This document shows positions 8,417 to 16,677 of a stretch of 64,000 nt of DNA, piece after piece. The notes beneath the pieces are model-generated. The model worked only from the letters and a program-made list of their open reading frames with translations, ran no database searches and was not told the origin of the DNA. A program made the position numbers and the translations under genes. The stretch is from Thalassotalea loyana. GTDB taxonomy: Bacteria > Pseudomonadota > Gammaproteobacteria > Enterobacterales > Alteromonadaceae. Where the stretch lies: contig NZ_BSSV01000001.1 in the NCBI RefSeq assembly GCF_030161435.1, forward strand, positions 496,001 through 560,000. The letters run 5' to 3'. Numbering within the stretch: position 1 is the first letter of the stretch; each line of letters starts with the position of its first letter.

Positions 8417-9514
8417 GTGCTTTACCTATGCTCGTTCAACAGCTTTAGCCATCAAGATGATAAAATCTTATTGGGCGTTTCGAATGCCACCTCAGGGCCC
8501 ACAGCTCAATTAGGTAGTAAATTAAACTTAGGTGCTGCCAAATACTTTGAACGATTAAATGGGGAAGGCGGTATCCATGGTCAGTTGATTGAAATGATCA
8601 AAACTGATGATGGCTATGAGCCGTATTTGACAAAAAAGAACACTGATATTTTGTTGAAAAATTTCGAGATATTTGCCCTATTTAATTATGTTGGAACGCC
8701 GACAAGTCATGCGGTTTTTAATAAGGTAAAAAAAGAAAATTTACTTTATTTCACTCCTTTTACCGGTGCTCAATTTTTACGAGGTGATGATGCTCCCTCA
8801 ATAATAAATTATAGAGCTAGCTACCAAGATGAAGTCGAACGACATGTTGATTTTTTAGTTGTTCAAAAAAAAATTCGACAGATAGGGATATTGGTCCAAG
8901 CAGATCAATTTGGGTCAACCGTTGAGCAGGAGTATATCCGTGCGCTTGCGAAACATAACATCAAACCCAAAATTATTACGCGCTACCGAAGAAATACAGC
9001 AGATATTCAATGGGCGCTGACTAAACTCATGCGTAATGGTGTTGAAGCTGTGGGCGTTGCTGGAACGTATGAACCTGTTGCTGAATTAATATCGTTAGCG
9101 TTTCAAAAGCAATTTACACCTTATTTTGTCAGTGTGTCTTTCGTTTCCAGTCGCGATCTGTTTGCTGCGATAAACAGTCAAATTGGTGATTCAAGTATTG
9201 ATTTACTTGTTACTGAGGTTGTGCCAGAGCCGTCGAACTGCCAAGCGACTTTATGCCAAATGTTTAGAAAAGATTTTAGTGATAATAAGGCAATATGGCA
9301 TGAGCGGGTTATATTCGAGGGGTATGTCAACGCCCATTTATTTAGCCAACTCGCAAAACGCTGTAAACCCAAAGCAACGAAAGCATGTGTGACCGAACAA
9401 ATTAATAAAATAAAAAAGAAAAAAAGCTTCTTGCCAGATTATCCGCTACTAGATGAAGTCAGCGGCGAGAGGGTTTTTCTCAACCATTATCTGCCGCTCA
9501 ACCAACCTAAATAA
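8417..9514 (+). CDS. Branched-chain-amino-acid-type ABC substrate-binding protein
   Basis: The protein resembles type 1 periplasmic binding proteins of the LivJ/Peripla_BP_6 family. An early ILLGVSNATSGPTAQLG segment is followed by LNLGAAKYFERLN and GGIHGQLIEMIKTDDGYEP, as in LivK-like receptors. The first conventional start is GTG at 8417 (365 residues), but this leaves no usable signal peptide. The frame is open upstream to 8372. An ATT at 8387 sits 8 nt after a GGAG site and would add ten residues giving a hydrophobic leader (YYVYLAIFFVLYLCSFNSFS). The true start is therefore probably 8387. No ABC permease genes are adjacent, so the protein may serve sensing. Confidence 0.8.
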   Translation: MLYLCSFNSFSHQDDKILLGVSNATSGPTAQLGSKLNLGAAKYFERLNGEGGIHGQLIEMIKTDDGYEPYLTKKNTDILLKNFEIFALFNYVGTPTSHAVFNKVKKENLLYFTPFTGAQFLRGDDAPSIINYRASYQDEVERHVDFLVVQKKIRQIGILVQADQFGSTVEQEYIRALAKHNIKPKIITRYRRNTADIQWALTKLMRNGVEAVGVAGTYEPVAELISLAFQKQFTPYFVSVSFVSSRDLFAAINSQIGDSSIDLLVTEVVPEPSNCQATLCQMFRKDFSDNKAIWHERVIFEGYVNAHLFSQLAKRCKPKATKACVTEQINKIKKKKSFLPDYPLLDEVSGERVFLNHYLPLNQPK

Positions 9515-9543
9515 CCTGTCTAACATTCAAGTGTTTAAATAGA

Positions 9544-9572
9544 TTGCAATTGGCGCTTATTTTACCTACAAT
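9544..9572 (+). promoter_or_regulatory. Sigma-70 promoter of the rpsF operon
   Basis: TTGCAA at 9544-9549 and TACAAT at 9567-9572 are separated by exactly 17 nt, a good sigma-70 match. Transcription would begin near 9579, leaving a leader of about 90 nt before rpsF. Confidence 0.65.
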
Positions 9573-9578
9573 ACGCGA

Positions 9579-9668
9579 CCTTAATTCAGCCTACATATTA
9601 TTGTTCCTTGTCTCAATACTGGTGAGAGGCTGAGCCAGATAAGAGACTACAACCGTAAGGAGCTCGTA
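9579..9668 (+). promoter_or_regulatory. rpsF leader, possible S6:S18 autoregulatory RNA
   Basis: Leaders of rpsF operons in many bacteria bind the S6:S18 complex through a hairpin with a bulged CCG. Here a GAGC (in GGCTGAGCC) can pair with the GCTC that overlaps the ribosome site, and an unpaired ACCG precedes AAGGAG. This agrees with the known arrangement, but I have not computed a fold, so it is only a candidate. Confidence 0.35.
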
Positions 9669-10067
9669 ATGCGTCATTACGAAATCGTATTTATGGTTCA
9701 CCCTGATCAGAGTGAACAAGTACCAGGTATGATCCAGCGTTATACTGATCTTATCACTGGTGCCGAAGGTCAAATTAACCGTCTTGAAGACTGGGGCCGT
9801 CGTCAATTAGCTTACCCAATCAACAAACTACACAAGGCACACTACGTTCTAATGAACGTTGAAGCGCCTCAGTCAGTTATTGATGAGCTAGAAACTTCTT
9901 TCCGTTATAACGATGTTGTTATTCGTAACATGATCATGCGCACTAAAGGCGCGGTAACTGAAGCTTCAGCAATGGCTGCTGCTAAAGAAGACCGTCGTGA
10001 AGTTAAGAAAGAGGTTACTGAAGCTCCTGCTGCTCCTGCAACTGAAGAAGCTGCAAGCGAAGAATAA
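9669..10067 (+). CDS. rpsF: 30S ribosomal protein S6
   Basis: S6 binds 16S rRNA with S18 in the platform of the small subunit. The 132-residue protein begins [20 protein letters not shown] and carries the conserved [12 protein letters not shown] motif. It ends in an Ala/Glu-rich acidic tail (about 110-132) typical of gammaproteobacterial S6, which may be glutamylated by RimK. A strong AAGGAG site precedes the ATG. It is the first gene of the rpsF-priB-rpsR-rplI operon. Confidence 0.98.
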   Translation: MRHYEIVFMVHPDQSEQVPGMIQRYTDLITGAEGQINRLEDWGRRQLAYPINKLHKAHYVLMNVEAPQSVIDELETSFRYNDVVIRNMIMRTKGAVTEASAMAAAKEDRREVKKEVTEAPAAPATEEAASEE

Positions 10068-10074
10068 GTAATCT

Positions 10075-10383
10075 GTGGCGCAAAATAGCCTAACGATGGA
10101 AGCTATGGTGTTTAAAGCACCAAAACTAACATCAAGCCCAGTCGGGATTCATCATTGCCAATTTACGATTGAACATCGTTCAATGCAGGTTGAAGCTCAG
10201 ATGAACCGACAAGCATTCGTCAGAATGCAAGTAGTGGCAACAGGCGATTGGTCACAACACTTAACAAGTGAATTAACTGAAGGTAGGCAAATTAGAGTGA
10301 CAGGTTTTTTAAATCGTCACGAAACAAGAAACGGAAATCCAATTCTTGTCTTGCATGCCCAACAGATTGAAATGATTAATTAG
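10075..10383 (+). CDS. priB: Primosomal replication protein N (PriB)
   Basis: PriB is a small single-OB-fold ssDNA-binding protein of the replication-restart primosome, acting with PriA and DnaT. The product has 102 residues and a GTG start at 10075, only 7 nt after the rpsF stop. Motifs include [16 protein letters not shown] and [19 protein letters not shown]. Its place between rpsF and rpsR is the standard gammaproteobacterial order. The GTG start and short spacing suggest weak or coupled translation compared with the ribosomal genes. Confidence 0.94.
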   Translation: MAQNSLTMEAMVFKAPKLTSSPVGIHHCQFTIEHRSMQVEAQMNRQAFVRMQVVATGDWSQHLTSELTEGRQIRVTGFLNRHETRNGNPILVLHAQQIEMIN

Positions 10384-10393
10384 GAGAAATCCC

Positions 10394-10621
10394 ATGTCAC
10401 GTTTTTTTAGACGTCGTAAGTTCTGCCGCTTCTCAGCGGAAGGTGCTGCGGAAATCGATTACAAAGATATCGCAACACTAAAAAACTATATCACTGAAAG
10501 TGGTAAAATTGTTCCTAGCCGTATCACTGGTACAAGTGCTAAATACCAACGTCAACTTGGTCGTGCGATCAAGCGTGCTCGTTACTTAGCATTATTACCG
10601 TACACTGATTTACACAAGTAA
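10394..10621 (+). CDS. rpsR: 30S ribosomal protein S18
   Basis: The 75-residue protein matches S18 throughout: [17 protein letters not shown] at the start, then [32 protein letters not shown] and [13 protein letters not shown]. It partners S6 on the 30S platform. An AGGAGA ribosome site lies just upstream, and the gene sits 10 nt after priB. Confidence 0.98.
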   Translation: MSRFFRRRKFCRFSAEGAAEIDYKDIATLKNYITESGKIVPSRITGTSAKYQRQLGRAIKRARYLALLPYTDLHK

Positions 10622-10641
10622 CCTAATAAGGGGTTTTGAAA

Positions 10642-11094
10642 ATGGAAGTAATTCTTCTTGATAAAATCGCCAAATTAGGCGGCCTTGGTGACAAGGTAAC
10701 AGTTAAGTCTGGTTACGCGCGTAACTACTTATTACCTCAAGGTAAAGCTGTATTTGCATCTAAAGCAAACGTTGAGCACTTCGAAGCTCGTCGTGCTGAA
10801 TTAGAAGCTAAATTAGCTGAAACTTTAGCTGCTGCTGAAGCTCGTGCTGCTAAGATCGTTGAATTAGCTGAAGTTACAATTGCTTCTAAAGCAGGTGACG
10901 AAGGTAAGTTATTCGGTTCAATTGGCACAAAAGACATCGCTGATGCAATCACTGCTGCTGGCGTTGAAGTTGCTAAGTCTGAAGTACGTATGCCTTTAGG
11001 TACAATCCGTGAAACAGGTGAATTCGATATCGCAATTCACTTACACACAGATGTAGACACAAACATCAAAGTAAACGTTATCGCTGAAGCATAA
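10642..11094 (+). CDS. rplI: 50S ribosomal protein L9
   Basis: L9 is a two-domain 23S rRNA-binding protein joined by a long helix. The 150-residue product begins [19 protein letters not shown] and has the RNA-binding segment [13 protein letters not shown]. An Ala/Glu-rich connecting helix (about 45-75) leads to the C-terminal domain. The ATG at 10642 is preferred to an in-frame TTG at 10636 because all L9 proteins begin MxVILL and AAGGGG lies about 8 nt upstream. It is the last gene of the operon and is followed by a strong terminator. Confidence 0.98.
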   Translation: MEVILLDKIAKLGGLGDKVTVKSGYARNYLLPQGKAVFASKANVEHFEARRAELEAKLAETLAAAEARAAKIVELAEVTIASKAGDEGKLFGSIGTKDIADAITAAGVEVAKSEVRMPLGTIRETGEFDIAIHLHTDVDTNIKVNVIAEA

Positions 11095-11113
11095 TTTTAC
11101 TTTTTTGTTGATA

Positions 11114-11148
11114 AAACACCGTTCCTTTAGGACGGTGTTTTTTTTTGC
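11114..11148 (+). terminator. Intrinsic terminator of the rpsF-rplI operon
   Basis: AAACACCG at 11114-11121 pairs with CGGTGTTT at 11133-11140, extended by TCC/GGA pairs near the loop. A run of nine or more T residues follows. Confidence 0.92.
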
Positions 11149-11284
11149 CTAAATTTTTTCCATACTCGTGCCGATAAAGGTGAGTGAGCTGACCATTAAA
11201 TGATCATGAATGATGTAAAATGTCAGGTGCAATAATGATTACTTGCTACAATTAACTGATCGCTTTTAAAAAGAATGGTGCTGC

Positions 11285-13138
11285 ATGACACAGCTAGTCA
11301 AAAAAACACAGAAAAAAATTTTTCACCTGCTTGGTGTTTTTTTGTTGGCTGGCTACTTATTATCGGTAAGCGTATTGTCATGGCAAATCAATCAGCAACA
11401 TCAACAAACATTACTTTTAGTTAGTTCTGTCATTCAACCTTCAGCACAATCAAGTCTTATTGCAAATTACTTGGAAAATACGAATATTCAATTGGTTAAC
11501 TGGCAAGGCGCAGCAGTGTTTGAGCAGCCCGATTTGAAAACAAACTGGATATCTAAAGAGACTAATATAGCGCCAGATTTGGTCGTTTTAGCTCCCGCTA
11601 TATGGTATCAAATCGTGAGTTCTCCAGTTTTTGTGGTGCTAACCTTAGGATTTGGAATACTGCTGATTGTTGTTGCTAGGAATAGCGCCGTTTATGTCGA
11701 TAATTCTCTTCGAGAAATAACAGAGATAGAGCATTGGGCAAACACCGCAATAGTACAAGGGAATTATCCTGTTGTCTCAACAGAACACCCGGTAGGTTAC
11801 GCGATTAATCACCTACGAAAGTCGATGTTACACGCTCAAAATCAAGACAGTTTATTCGACAAAGCGATTAAAGAAAGTGCCTTACTTGATGATGAAACAG
11901 GTATAGGCAATAAAGCTTATTTTACCAGTCGATTGAGTGCGTTGATGGCTGAAGAAGATGCTCGTGGCGCCGTTTACATTATCCAGTGTCAGGGCTGTGA
12001 TACCATTCATTCATTATATGGCCATGAACAAGCGATTCACATTGTCGAAATGGTCATCCAAAGTATTGAGAAGCGATTTGAAAATCGCGCTAACTTCTAT
12101 CTAGCACGATGCCAAGAATATGAGCTCGCATTGTTAGTGCCACACGTGTTTGTCAAAGAAGCAGAAAAACTAGCACAACAGCTGCTAAAAGGTATTTTAA
12201 ATATCATTCTACCCGTAGGCATTAATAAAGATGATTTTTGTCACGTGGGTGTAAGCTACTTTAAGTCTGGTGATAAGTCGTTTCAGGTACTAGCAGAAGC
12301 TGATATGGCATTACGAACAGCCCAGTTACAAGGGCCTTCACAGTGGTTTATGTATGACGATGGTGAAATCGCCCATGAAAGTGCAAAGGGATCATTAAAG
12401 TGGCGAACATTCCTTGAAAATGCCATACGTAACAATAGCTTTGTGATATTTTTTCAGCCAGTAATTGAACGATTTTCAGATAATATTTTACATCACGAGG
12501 TGTTAACTAAAGTCAGGGATGAGCAAGGTGAGCTTATCAGTGCTCGTGTATTTCTACCTATGGCCAAAAAATGCGGTTTATCAGCGCCTATCGATTTATT
12601 AGTGTTTAAACAAGTATGCAAACTGCTGACATATGAGCCAGACAAGCAAGATTGCTGTAGTCTTAATTTATCAGTTGATTCTCTATTAGATAAAAACTTT
12701 GTTGAGAAACTACATCATGAACTGAAACAAAATCAGCATATAGCGCCGCGTTTAATTATCGAAATAAGTGAATACCAACTGGTAAATCATCTTGCTGAAT
12801 TGAAGCCAATATTGTTCAAATTAACCTTACTTGGGGTACAGCTATTAGCTGATAAAGTTGGGCAATATGTAGTGAGCGCACAGTATTTAAAGCAGTTACC
12901 AATTCGCTATGTCAAACTTCATCGCTCAATTGTCATGAACATCGAGCAAAAACCTGAAAACCAGGTCTTTGTGCAAAGTATGAAAATTTTGTGCGAACCG
13001 CTGAAAGTCAAGATATACGCTTTAGGGGTTGAGGACCAAAACGAGTGGCGGACCTTGACTAAATTAGGTGTACAAGGCGGACAGGGACATTATTTCACCG
13101 AGCCTATTGCACAAGTTGCCAAGGCCATTGGGAACTAG
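11285..13138 (+). CDS. mshH: MshH / CsrD-like degenerate GGDEF-EAL membrane protein
   Basis: This 617-residue protein has TM segments at about 16-34 and 112-132, a degenerate GGDEF domain at about 195-365 and a degenerate EAL domain at about 375-610. The GGDEF signature is replaced by CQEYE and the EAL motif by HEVL. The DDFGTG loop is DKVGQY and the K-I-D motif is KLH, so neither cyclase nor phosphodiesterase activity is expected. This is the pattern of CsrD (called MshH in Vibrio), which directs RNase E decay of CsrB/C-type small RNAs. It heads the MSHA locus, as in Vibrio and Shewanella, but is separated from mshI by a reverse-strand gene. Confidence 0.85.
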   Translation: MTQLVKKTQKKIFHLLGVFLLAGYLLSVSVLSWQINQQHQQTLLLVSSVIQPSAQSSLIANYLENTNIQLVNWQGAAVFEQPDLKTNWISKETNIAPDLVVLAPAIWYQIVSSPVFVVLTLGFGILLIVVARNSAVYVDNSLREITEIEHWANTAIVQGNYPVVSTEHPVGYAINHLRKSMLHAQNQDSLFDKAIKESALLDDETGIGNKAYFTSRLSALMAEEDARGAVYIIQCQGCDTIHSLYGHEQAIHIVEMVIQSIEKRFENRANFYLARCQEYELALLVPHVFVKEAEKLAQQLLKGILNIILPVGINKDDFCHVGVSYFKSGDKSFQVLAEADMALRTAQLQGPSQWFMYDDGEIAHESAKGSLKWRTFLENAIRNNSFVIFFQPVIERFSDNILHHEVLTKVRDEQGELISARVFLPMAKKCGLSAPIDLLVFKQVCKLLTYEPDKQDCCSLNLSVDSLLDKNFVEKLHHELKQNQHIAPRLIIEISEYQLVNHLAELKPILFKLTLLGVQLLADKVGQYVVSAQYLKQLPIRYVKLHRSIVMNIEQKPENQVFVQSMKILCEPLKVKIYALGVEDQNEWRTLTKLGVQGGQGHYFTEPIAQVAKAIGN

Positions 13139-14039
13139 GCAGAATATTTCTTTCCAACATCCCGTTTATTCCTTGAAGGCCACCGGTGTGGAGTAATACG
13201 ACTCTTTCGCCTGATGAAAAATACCCTTGTTCTACCAAAGAGATGAAAGCCAGTAACATTTTACCACTGTAGATAGGCTCAAACATTACTCCAAGTTGCT
13301 TGTTCAGTTGGGCGAGGTGTTGAATATCACGCGTTGAAAATTTTGCATAACCTCCAAGGTGAAAATCATGCAATATTTCCCAGTTTGTTGTTTGGTTGGT
13401 ATCATCTTGAATTAATTTCTTTACTTCATCTTCAAGGTATTGGGCACCTTTCAGCACGCTAATACCTACTATATTGTGTTTGTTTTTGTCGGATTTAATT
13501 AATCCAGCAATGGTGCCAGCGCTTCCTACAGGGGTAATAATGGTGTCAAATTCAAGTTGAGTTTCAAGCTCATCCATAACTTCTCCAACCCCAGTTAATG
13601 CGGCATCGTTCGTACCTCCTTCAGGTACGATTAAATGGTCAGGATAGTTATCGCGTACCTGGATTAAGAAGGCTTCATCGTGACGCAGTTTGTAGGTCGC
13701 TCGGTCGACAAATTGCAAATTCATCCCCCACGACTTAGCTTGAGAAAGCGTCGCATTTTCTTGAAAATGTTGTTCACCACGGATAATGCCAACTGACGAT
13801 AGCCCATTGATTTTGCAAGCATAAGATAGTGCATGTATGTGATTTGAGTAGGCGCCACCAAAACTGACAATGCCTTTCTTACCTTGCTGTAACGCAAGCT
13901 CAACATTACCTTTTAACTTACGCCACTTATTGCCCGAAATAATAGGGTGGATTTGATCATCACGCTTTATACAAACTGAAATATTCGCTTGTTCAAATAG
14001 TGGGTGGTGTAAGGGGGTGATTGGGCTTGGCGTTGACAT
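13104..14039 (-). CDS. ACC deaminase / D-cysteine desulfhydrase family PLP enzyme
   Basis: This 311-residue fold-type II PLP enzyme resembles 1-aminocyclopropane-1-carboxylate deaminase and D-cysteine desulfhydrase. The presumed PLP lysine lies in SGNKWRKLKGN near residue 39, followed by SFGGAYSNHIHALSYA. EGGTNDAALTGVGE, PVGSAGTIAGL and a C-terminal LLHTGGLQG loop complete the family pattern. D-cysteine desulfhydrase would make pyruvate, sulfide and ammonia; the substrate cannot be settled from sequence. It is antisense to the MSHA genes and its 3' end overlaps mshH by 35 nt. No second-gene operon partner is present. Confidence 0.85.
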   Translation of the reverse strand: MSTPSPITPLHHPLFEQANISVCIKRDDQIHPIISGNKWRKLKGNVELALQQGKKGIVSFGGAYSNHIHALSYACKINGLSSVGIIRGEQHFQENATLSQAKSWGMNLQFVDRATYKLRHDEAFLIQVRDNYPDHLIVPEGGTNDAALTGVGEVMDELETQLEFDTIITPVGSAGTIAGLIKSDKNKHNIVGISVLKGAQYLEDEVKKLIQDDTNQTTNWEILHDFHLGGYAKFSTRDIQHLAQLNKQLGVMFEPIYSGKMLLAFISLVEQGYFSSGERVVLLHTGGLQGINGMLERNILPSSQWPWQLVQ

Positions 14040-14089
14040 AAAAGGCTATGAAAAAGTTGAGTTTTTTATCGTCATTTCGTCAAAAAAAC

Positions 14090-14119
14090 TTGCGCGAATA
14101 AGCGAAAGAGGGATAATGA
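14090..14119 (+). promoter_or_regulatory. Candidate promoter of the mshI-mshF operon
   Basis: TTGCGC at 14090-14095 and TAATGA at 14114-14119 are separated by 18 nt, about 40 nt upstream of mshI. In Vibrio the MSHA locus has one promoter in front of mshI and another in front of mshB, so a promoter is expected here. The match itself is moderate. Confidence 0.35.
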
Positions 14120-14158
14120 ATACTATGCGATAATCATATTTCTAACTATAACAAATTA

Positions 14159-15082
14159 ATGTCTATAAAAAATAAGTTCGCGCAAATGTTTGGAAAAAAA
14201 CAGTCGACTAACAAACTTGGCGTTAGTATGACCAAGCAAGGTATTGCTTATTGCCATATCGCGGGACAATCTGTTCAAGACGTTCAACGACTCAACTTGG
14301 TTGATGGTGACTTTAAGAAAACACTTCACGTCTTAAGTTCATCGCTAGGCTTGTCGGGCGATTGCCGAATAGTGCTTGCACCTACCCAATATCACATTGT
14401 TCAGATTGATAGACCCAACGTTTCAGATGAAGAAATGAATCAGGCATTAAAATGGCAAATCAAAGAGTTAGTAAATATTGCTCCTGACGATATGATTGTC
14501 GATTATTTTGATGGCCCTCAACTCTCTGGGGGGGCACAAAAACTAAATGTTGTTTGTGCATCAAAAACTGAATTAGCAGGTTTTGTTACCGAACTTCATG
14601 ATCAAGACATTGAAATTTCCATGATCAGCACAGAAGAATTTGCCTTCGCAAACCTCTTATCGTTGCAAGATGATGCACACCTGTTACTCGTGCAACAGCC
14701 AAATGAAGAGCTTATCATTTTAATTGTGAAAAATGGGCAAGTGTTTTTCCATCGCAGACTACGCGGTTTTAGTGAGCTTGCACAGAAATCACAAGACGAA
14801 TTGTCATTTGGTATGGTCGATAGCATCAGTCTAGAGATTCAACGTTCAACAGATTATTTCGAGCGCCAATTAAAGCAAGCGCCGATTAAAACAATCAAAG
14901 TACTTATTCCAAATGATAACGAAAGCTTTATCGCACGAAAGTTATCTGAGAATACTAACGTCGCTGTTGAGCTTTTTGAAATGCCAGAAGGTTTTGAAAA
15001 CTACCGAGAGTTTGCTGTGACATTAGGGTTGATGACGCAACATGATGATTTATCTCAGGTAGAGCAAGGTGAAACGGTATGA
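14159..15082 (+). CDS. mshI: MSHA biogenesis protein MshI (PilM-like)
   Basis: The 307-residue cytoplasmic protein resembles the actin-like PilM component of the type IV pilus alignment complex. Segments include LGVSMTKQGIAYCHI near the start, RIVLAPTQYHIVQIDRP, ALKWQIKELV, and a late FERQLKQAPIKTIKVLIP region. It would bind the N-terminus of the PilN-like protein encoded next. The two overlap by 4 nt (ATGA-type), indicating coupled translation. This is the first gene of the tightly packed operon mshI-mshF. Confidence 0.85.
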   Translation: MSIKNKFAQMFGKKQSTNKLGVSMTKQGIAYCHIAGQSVQDVQRLNLVDGDFKKTLHVLSSSLGLSGDCRIVLAPTQYHIVQIDRPNVSDEEMNQALKWQIKELVNIAPDDMIVDYFDGPQLSGGAQKLNVVCASKTELAGFVTELHDQDIEISMISTEEFAFANLLSLQDDAHLLLVQQPNEELIILIVKNGQVFFHRRLRGFSELAQKSQDELSFGMVDSISLEIQRSTDYFERQLKQAPIKTIKVLIPNDNESFIARKLSENTNVAVELFEMPEGFENYREFAVTLGLMTQHDDLSQVEQGETV

Positions 15083-15696
15083 GTGTAAAAACAACAATTA
15101 ACCTGTTACAGCCTGAGCTTCTGCCAGAGCGCCAACTATTAACATTGCAAAATGTTGCTGTTGGGTGGGTTTTAGCACTAATTGTAGTGGTTGGTGCGAG
15201 CTTTTATCTAACCTGGGAAGAGCAAAGTCTAGCGTCTGAAAAGAAACAACTTACGGCTGAGAAGCGTCAATTAGCGCAAACGATGGAATCGCTACAAGCT
15301 CAGCTTGCAAAACATAAAGTGAGTAGTAACTTACTTGCAAAGCGAGAGCAATTAAAAGTTATCGTGACGAACAAGACTGCGTTACTTGCTCAATTAACAA
15401 ATAAAGATAAAACAGAAGTGACGGGGTTTGCTCAAGCAATGACAGAGCTTGCTAATTTTCACTCTCGTGACATTAGTCTGCAAAGCGCTATTTTCAATAC
15501 GTCACAAATTAGTTTTACAGGAATCGCCAAAACTCCAGATGCTGTGCCACAATGGTTATCGGGCTTTGAGAATTCCGTATTGTTATCAGGACAACATTTC
15601 AATCATTTTCAGTTAGTTGAAAATGACGAAAACTATACGGAATTTAGCGTAAGCTCTGATATGAGCGATGGCACTGCGCCGCTAGGAGATAAGTAA
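15079..15696 (+). CDS. mshI2: MSHA biogenesis protein MshI2 (PilN-like)
   Basis: The 205-residue protein starts with a short cytoplasmic INLLQPELLPER motif, the PilN-type peptide bound by PilM. One TM segment (about 28-48) and a coiled coil rich in Gln/Lys/Glu (about 50-110) follow, with a periplasmic domain after that. This architecture is PilN. It overlaps mshI by 4 nt and mshJ by 1 nt. In many MSHA loci mshI is split into these PilM and PilN halves; here they are two separate genes. Confidence 0.85.
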   Translation: MSVKTTINLLQPELLPERQLLTLQNVAVGWVLALIVVVGASFYLTWEEQSLASEKKQLTAEKRQLAQTMESLQAQLAKHKVSSNLLAKREQLKVIVTNKTALLAQLTNKDKTEVTGFAQAMTELANFHSRDISLQSAIFNTSQISFTGIAKTPDAVPQWLSGFENSVLLSGQHFNHFQLVENDENYTEFSVSSDMSDGTAPLGDK

Positions 15697-16373
15697 TGAT
15701 GGAACGATGGCAACAATATTGCGATAAGTTTCTTACGCTTACGCCGCGTGAGAAATACTTAATTGTACTCTGTGGTTTTGGTTTAGTAGTGCTGCTGCCG
15801 TTCATGTTAGTTATCGACCCAAAAATGATATCGATAACCTCTCAAACATCGCAAATTTCAAAAATCAAACAAGATAATCGTAATTCTCAGTCGTTAATTG
15901 CTGATATTGAGTTGAAGCTGGCTCAAGATCCGAATATCACTGTTAAGCGAGAAATAGCAAATTATGAGCAAAAAATCACAGAGATTGATGAGCAGCTTCT
16001 CACCTTAACCTCTGAATTAATTGATCCTGTTGCAATGCGTTCTGCACTGGTTTCGTTGCTTAATATGCATCGTGGTGTGTCACTGTTGTCATTTGAAGTA
16101 AAACCAGCACAATCTCTACTTGTGAGTCAGGCAACCACTCAGGATGCAGAAGGAGTCGAAACGACTCAACACTCTGGCCTTTATAAGCATGAAATTACAC
16201 TCAAGTTAAAAGGCAAGTATTTTGTTTTACGTGACTATCTACAAGAGCTTGAATCGTTGAAATGGAAGTTTTTTTGGCAAAATTTTGACTATCAGTTAGT
16301 TGAATACCCAAATGGTGAATTAACCATAACTCTGTATAGCTTGAGCACACAGAAGGAGTTTCTCGGTGTATAA
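15696..16373 (+). CDS. mshJ: MSHA biogenesis protein MshJ (PilO-like)
   Basis: The 225-residue inner-membrane protein has one TM segment (about 22-40, YLIVLCGFGLVVLLPFML). A coiled coil (about 55-105) and a periplasmic ferredoxin-like region follow, ending in LKWKFFWQNFDYQLVEYPNGELTI-like sequence. This is the PilO position in the alignment complex, next to PilN-like MshI2. It starts on the last base of the mshI2 stop codon and overlaps mshK by 8 nt. Confidence 0.87.
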   Translation: MMERWQQYCDKFLTLTPREKYLIVLCGFGLVVLLPFMLVIDPKMISITSQTSQISKIKQDNRNSQSLIADIELKLAQDPNITVKREIANYEQKITEIDEQLLTLTSELIDPVAMRSALVSLLNMHRGVSLLSFEVKPAQSLLVSQATTQDAEGVETTQHSGLYKHEITLKLKGKYFVLRDYLQELESLKWKFFWQNFDYQLVEYPNGELTITLYSLSTQKEFLGV

Positions 16374-16677
16374 GTTATTAATAATGCTTGTTATTGGCCT
16401 CGTGTTTAGTGGTTTTAGCTATGCCTCCGTCGATCCTACTAAACCTTTGTTTGGCGTGAAGCAATCAAGCAAAGCAGTGGAACAGCAAAAATTAGTACTA
16501 CAATCAATCGTTGTAAGTAATGGAAATCGCAAGGCGATTGTTAGTGGTCAGCTTGTTCAAAAGGGCGATCGTATTGAACAGTACAAAGTTATCAATATCG
16601 ATAAGAACCTAGTTAAATTAGAGTCATCAGAAGGTCAAATGACCCTCAAATTGTTTGCGGAATCGGTTAAGAAATAA
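16366..16677 (+). CDS. mshK: MSHA biogenesis protein MshK (PilP-like)
   Basis: This small protein of 103 residues has a GTG start and a signal peptide (MYKLLIMLVIGLVFSGFSYA). Its body reads DPTKPLFG, then LQSIVVSNGNRKAIVSGQLVQKGD. That is the GspC/PilP HR-domain pattern linking the inner-membrane platform to the secretin. It overlaps mshJ by 8 nt and mshL by 1 nt. Confidence 0.87.
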   Translation: MYKLLIMLVIGLVFSGFSYASVDPTKPLFGVKQSSKAVEQQKLVLQSIVVSNGNRKAIVSGQLVQKGDRIEQYKVINIDKNLVKLESSEGQMTLKLFAESVKK

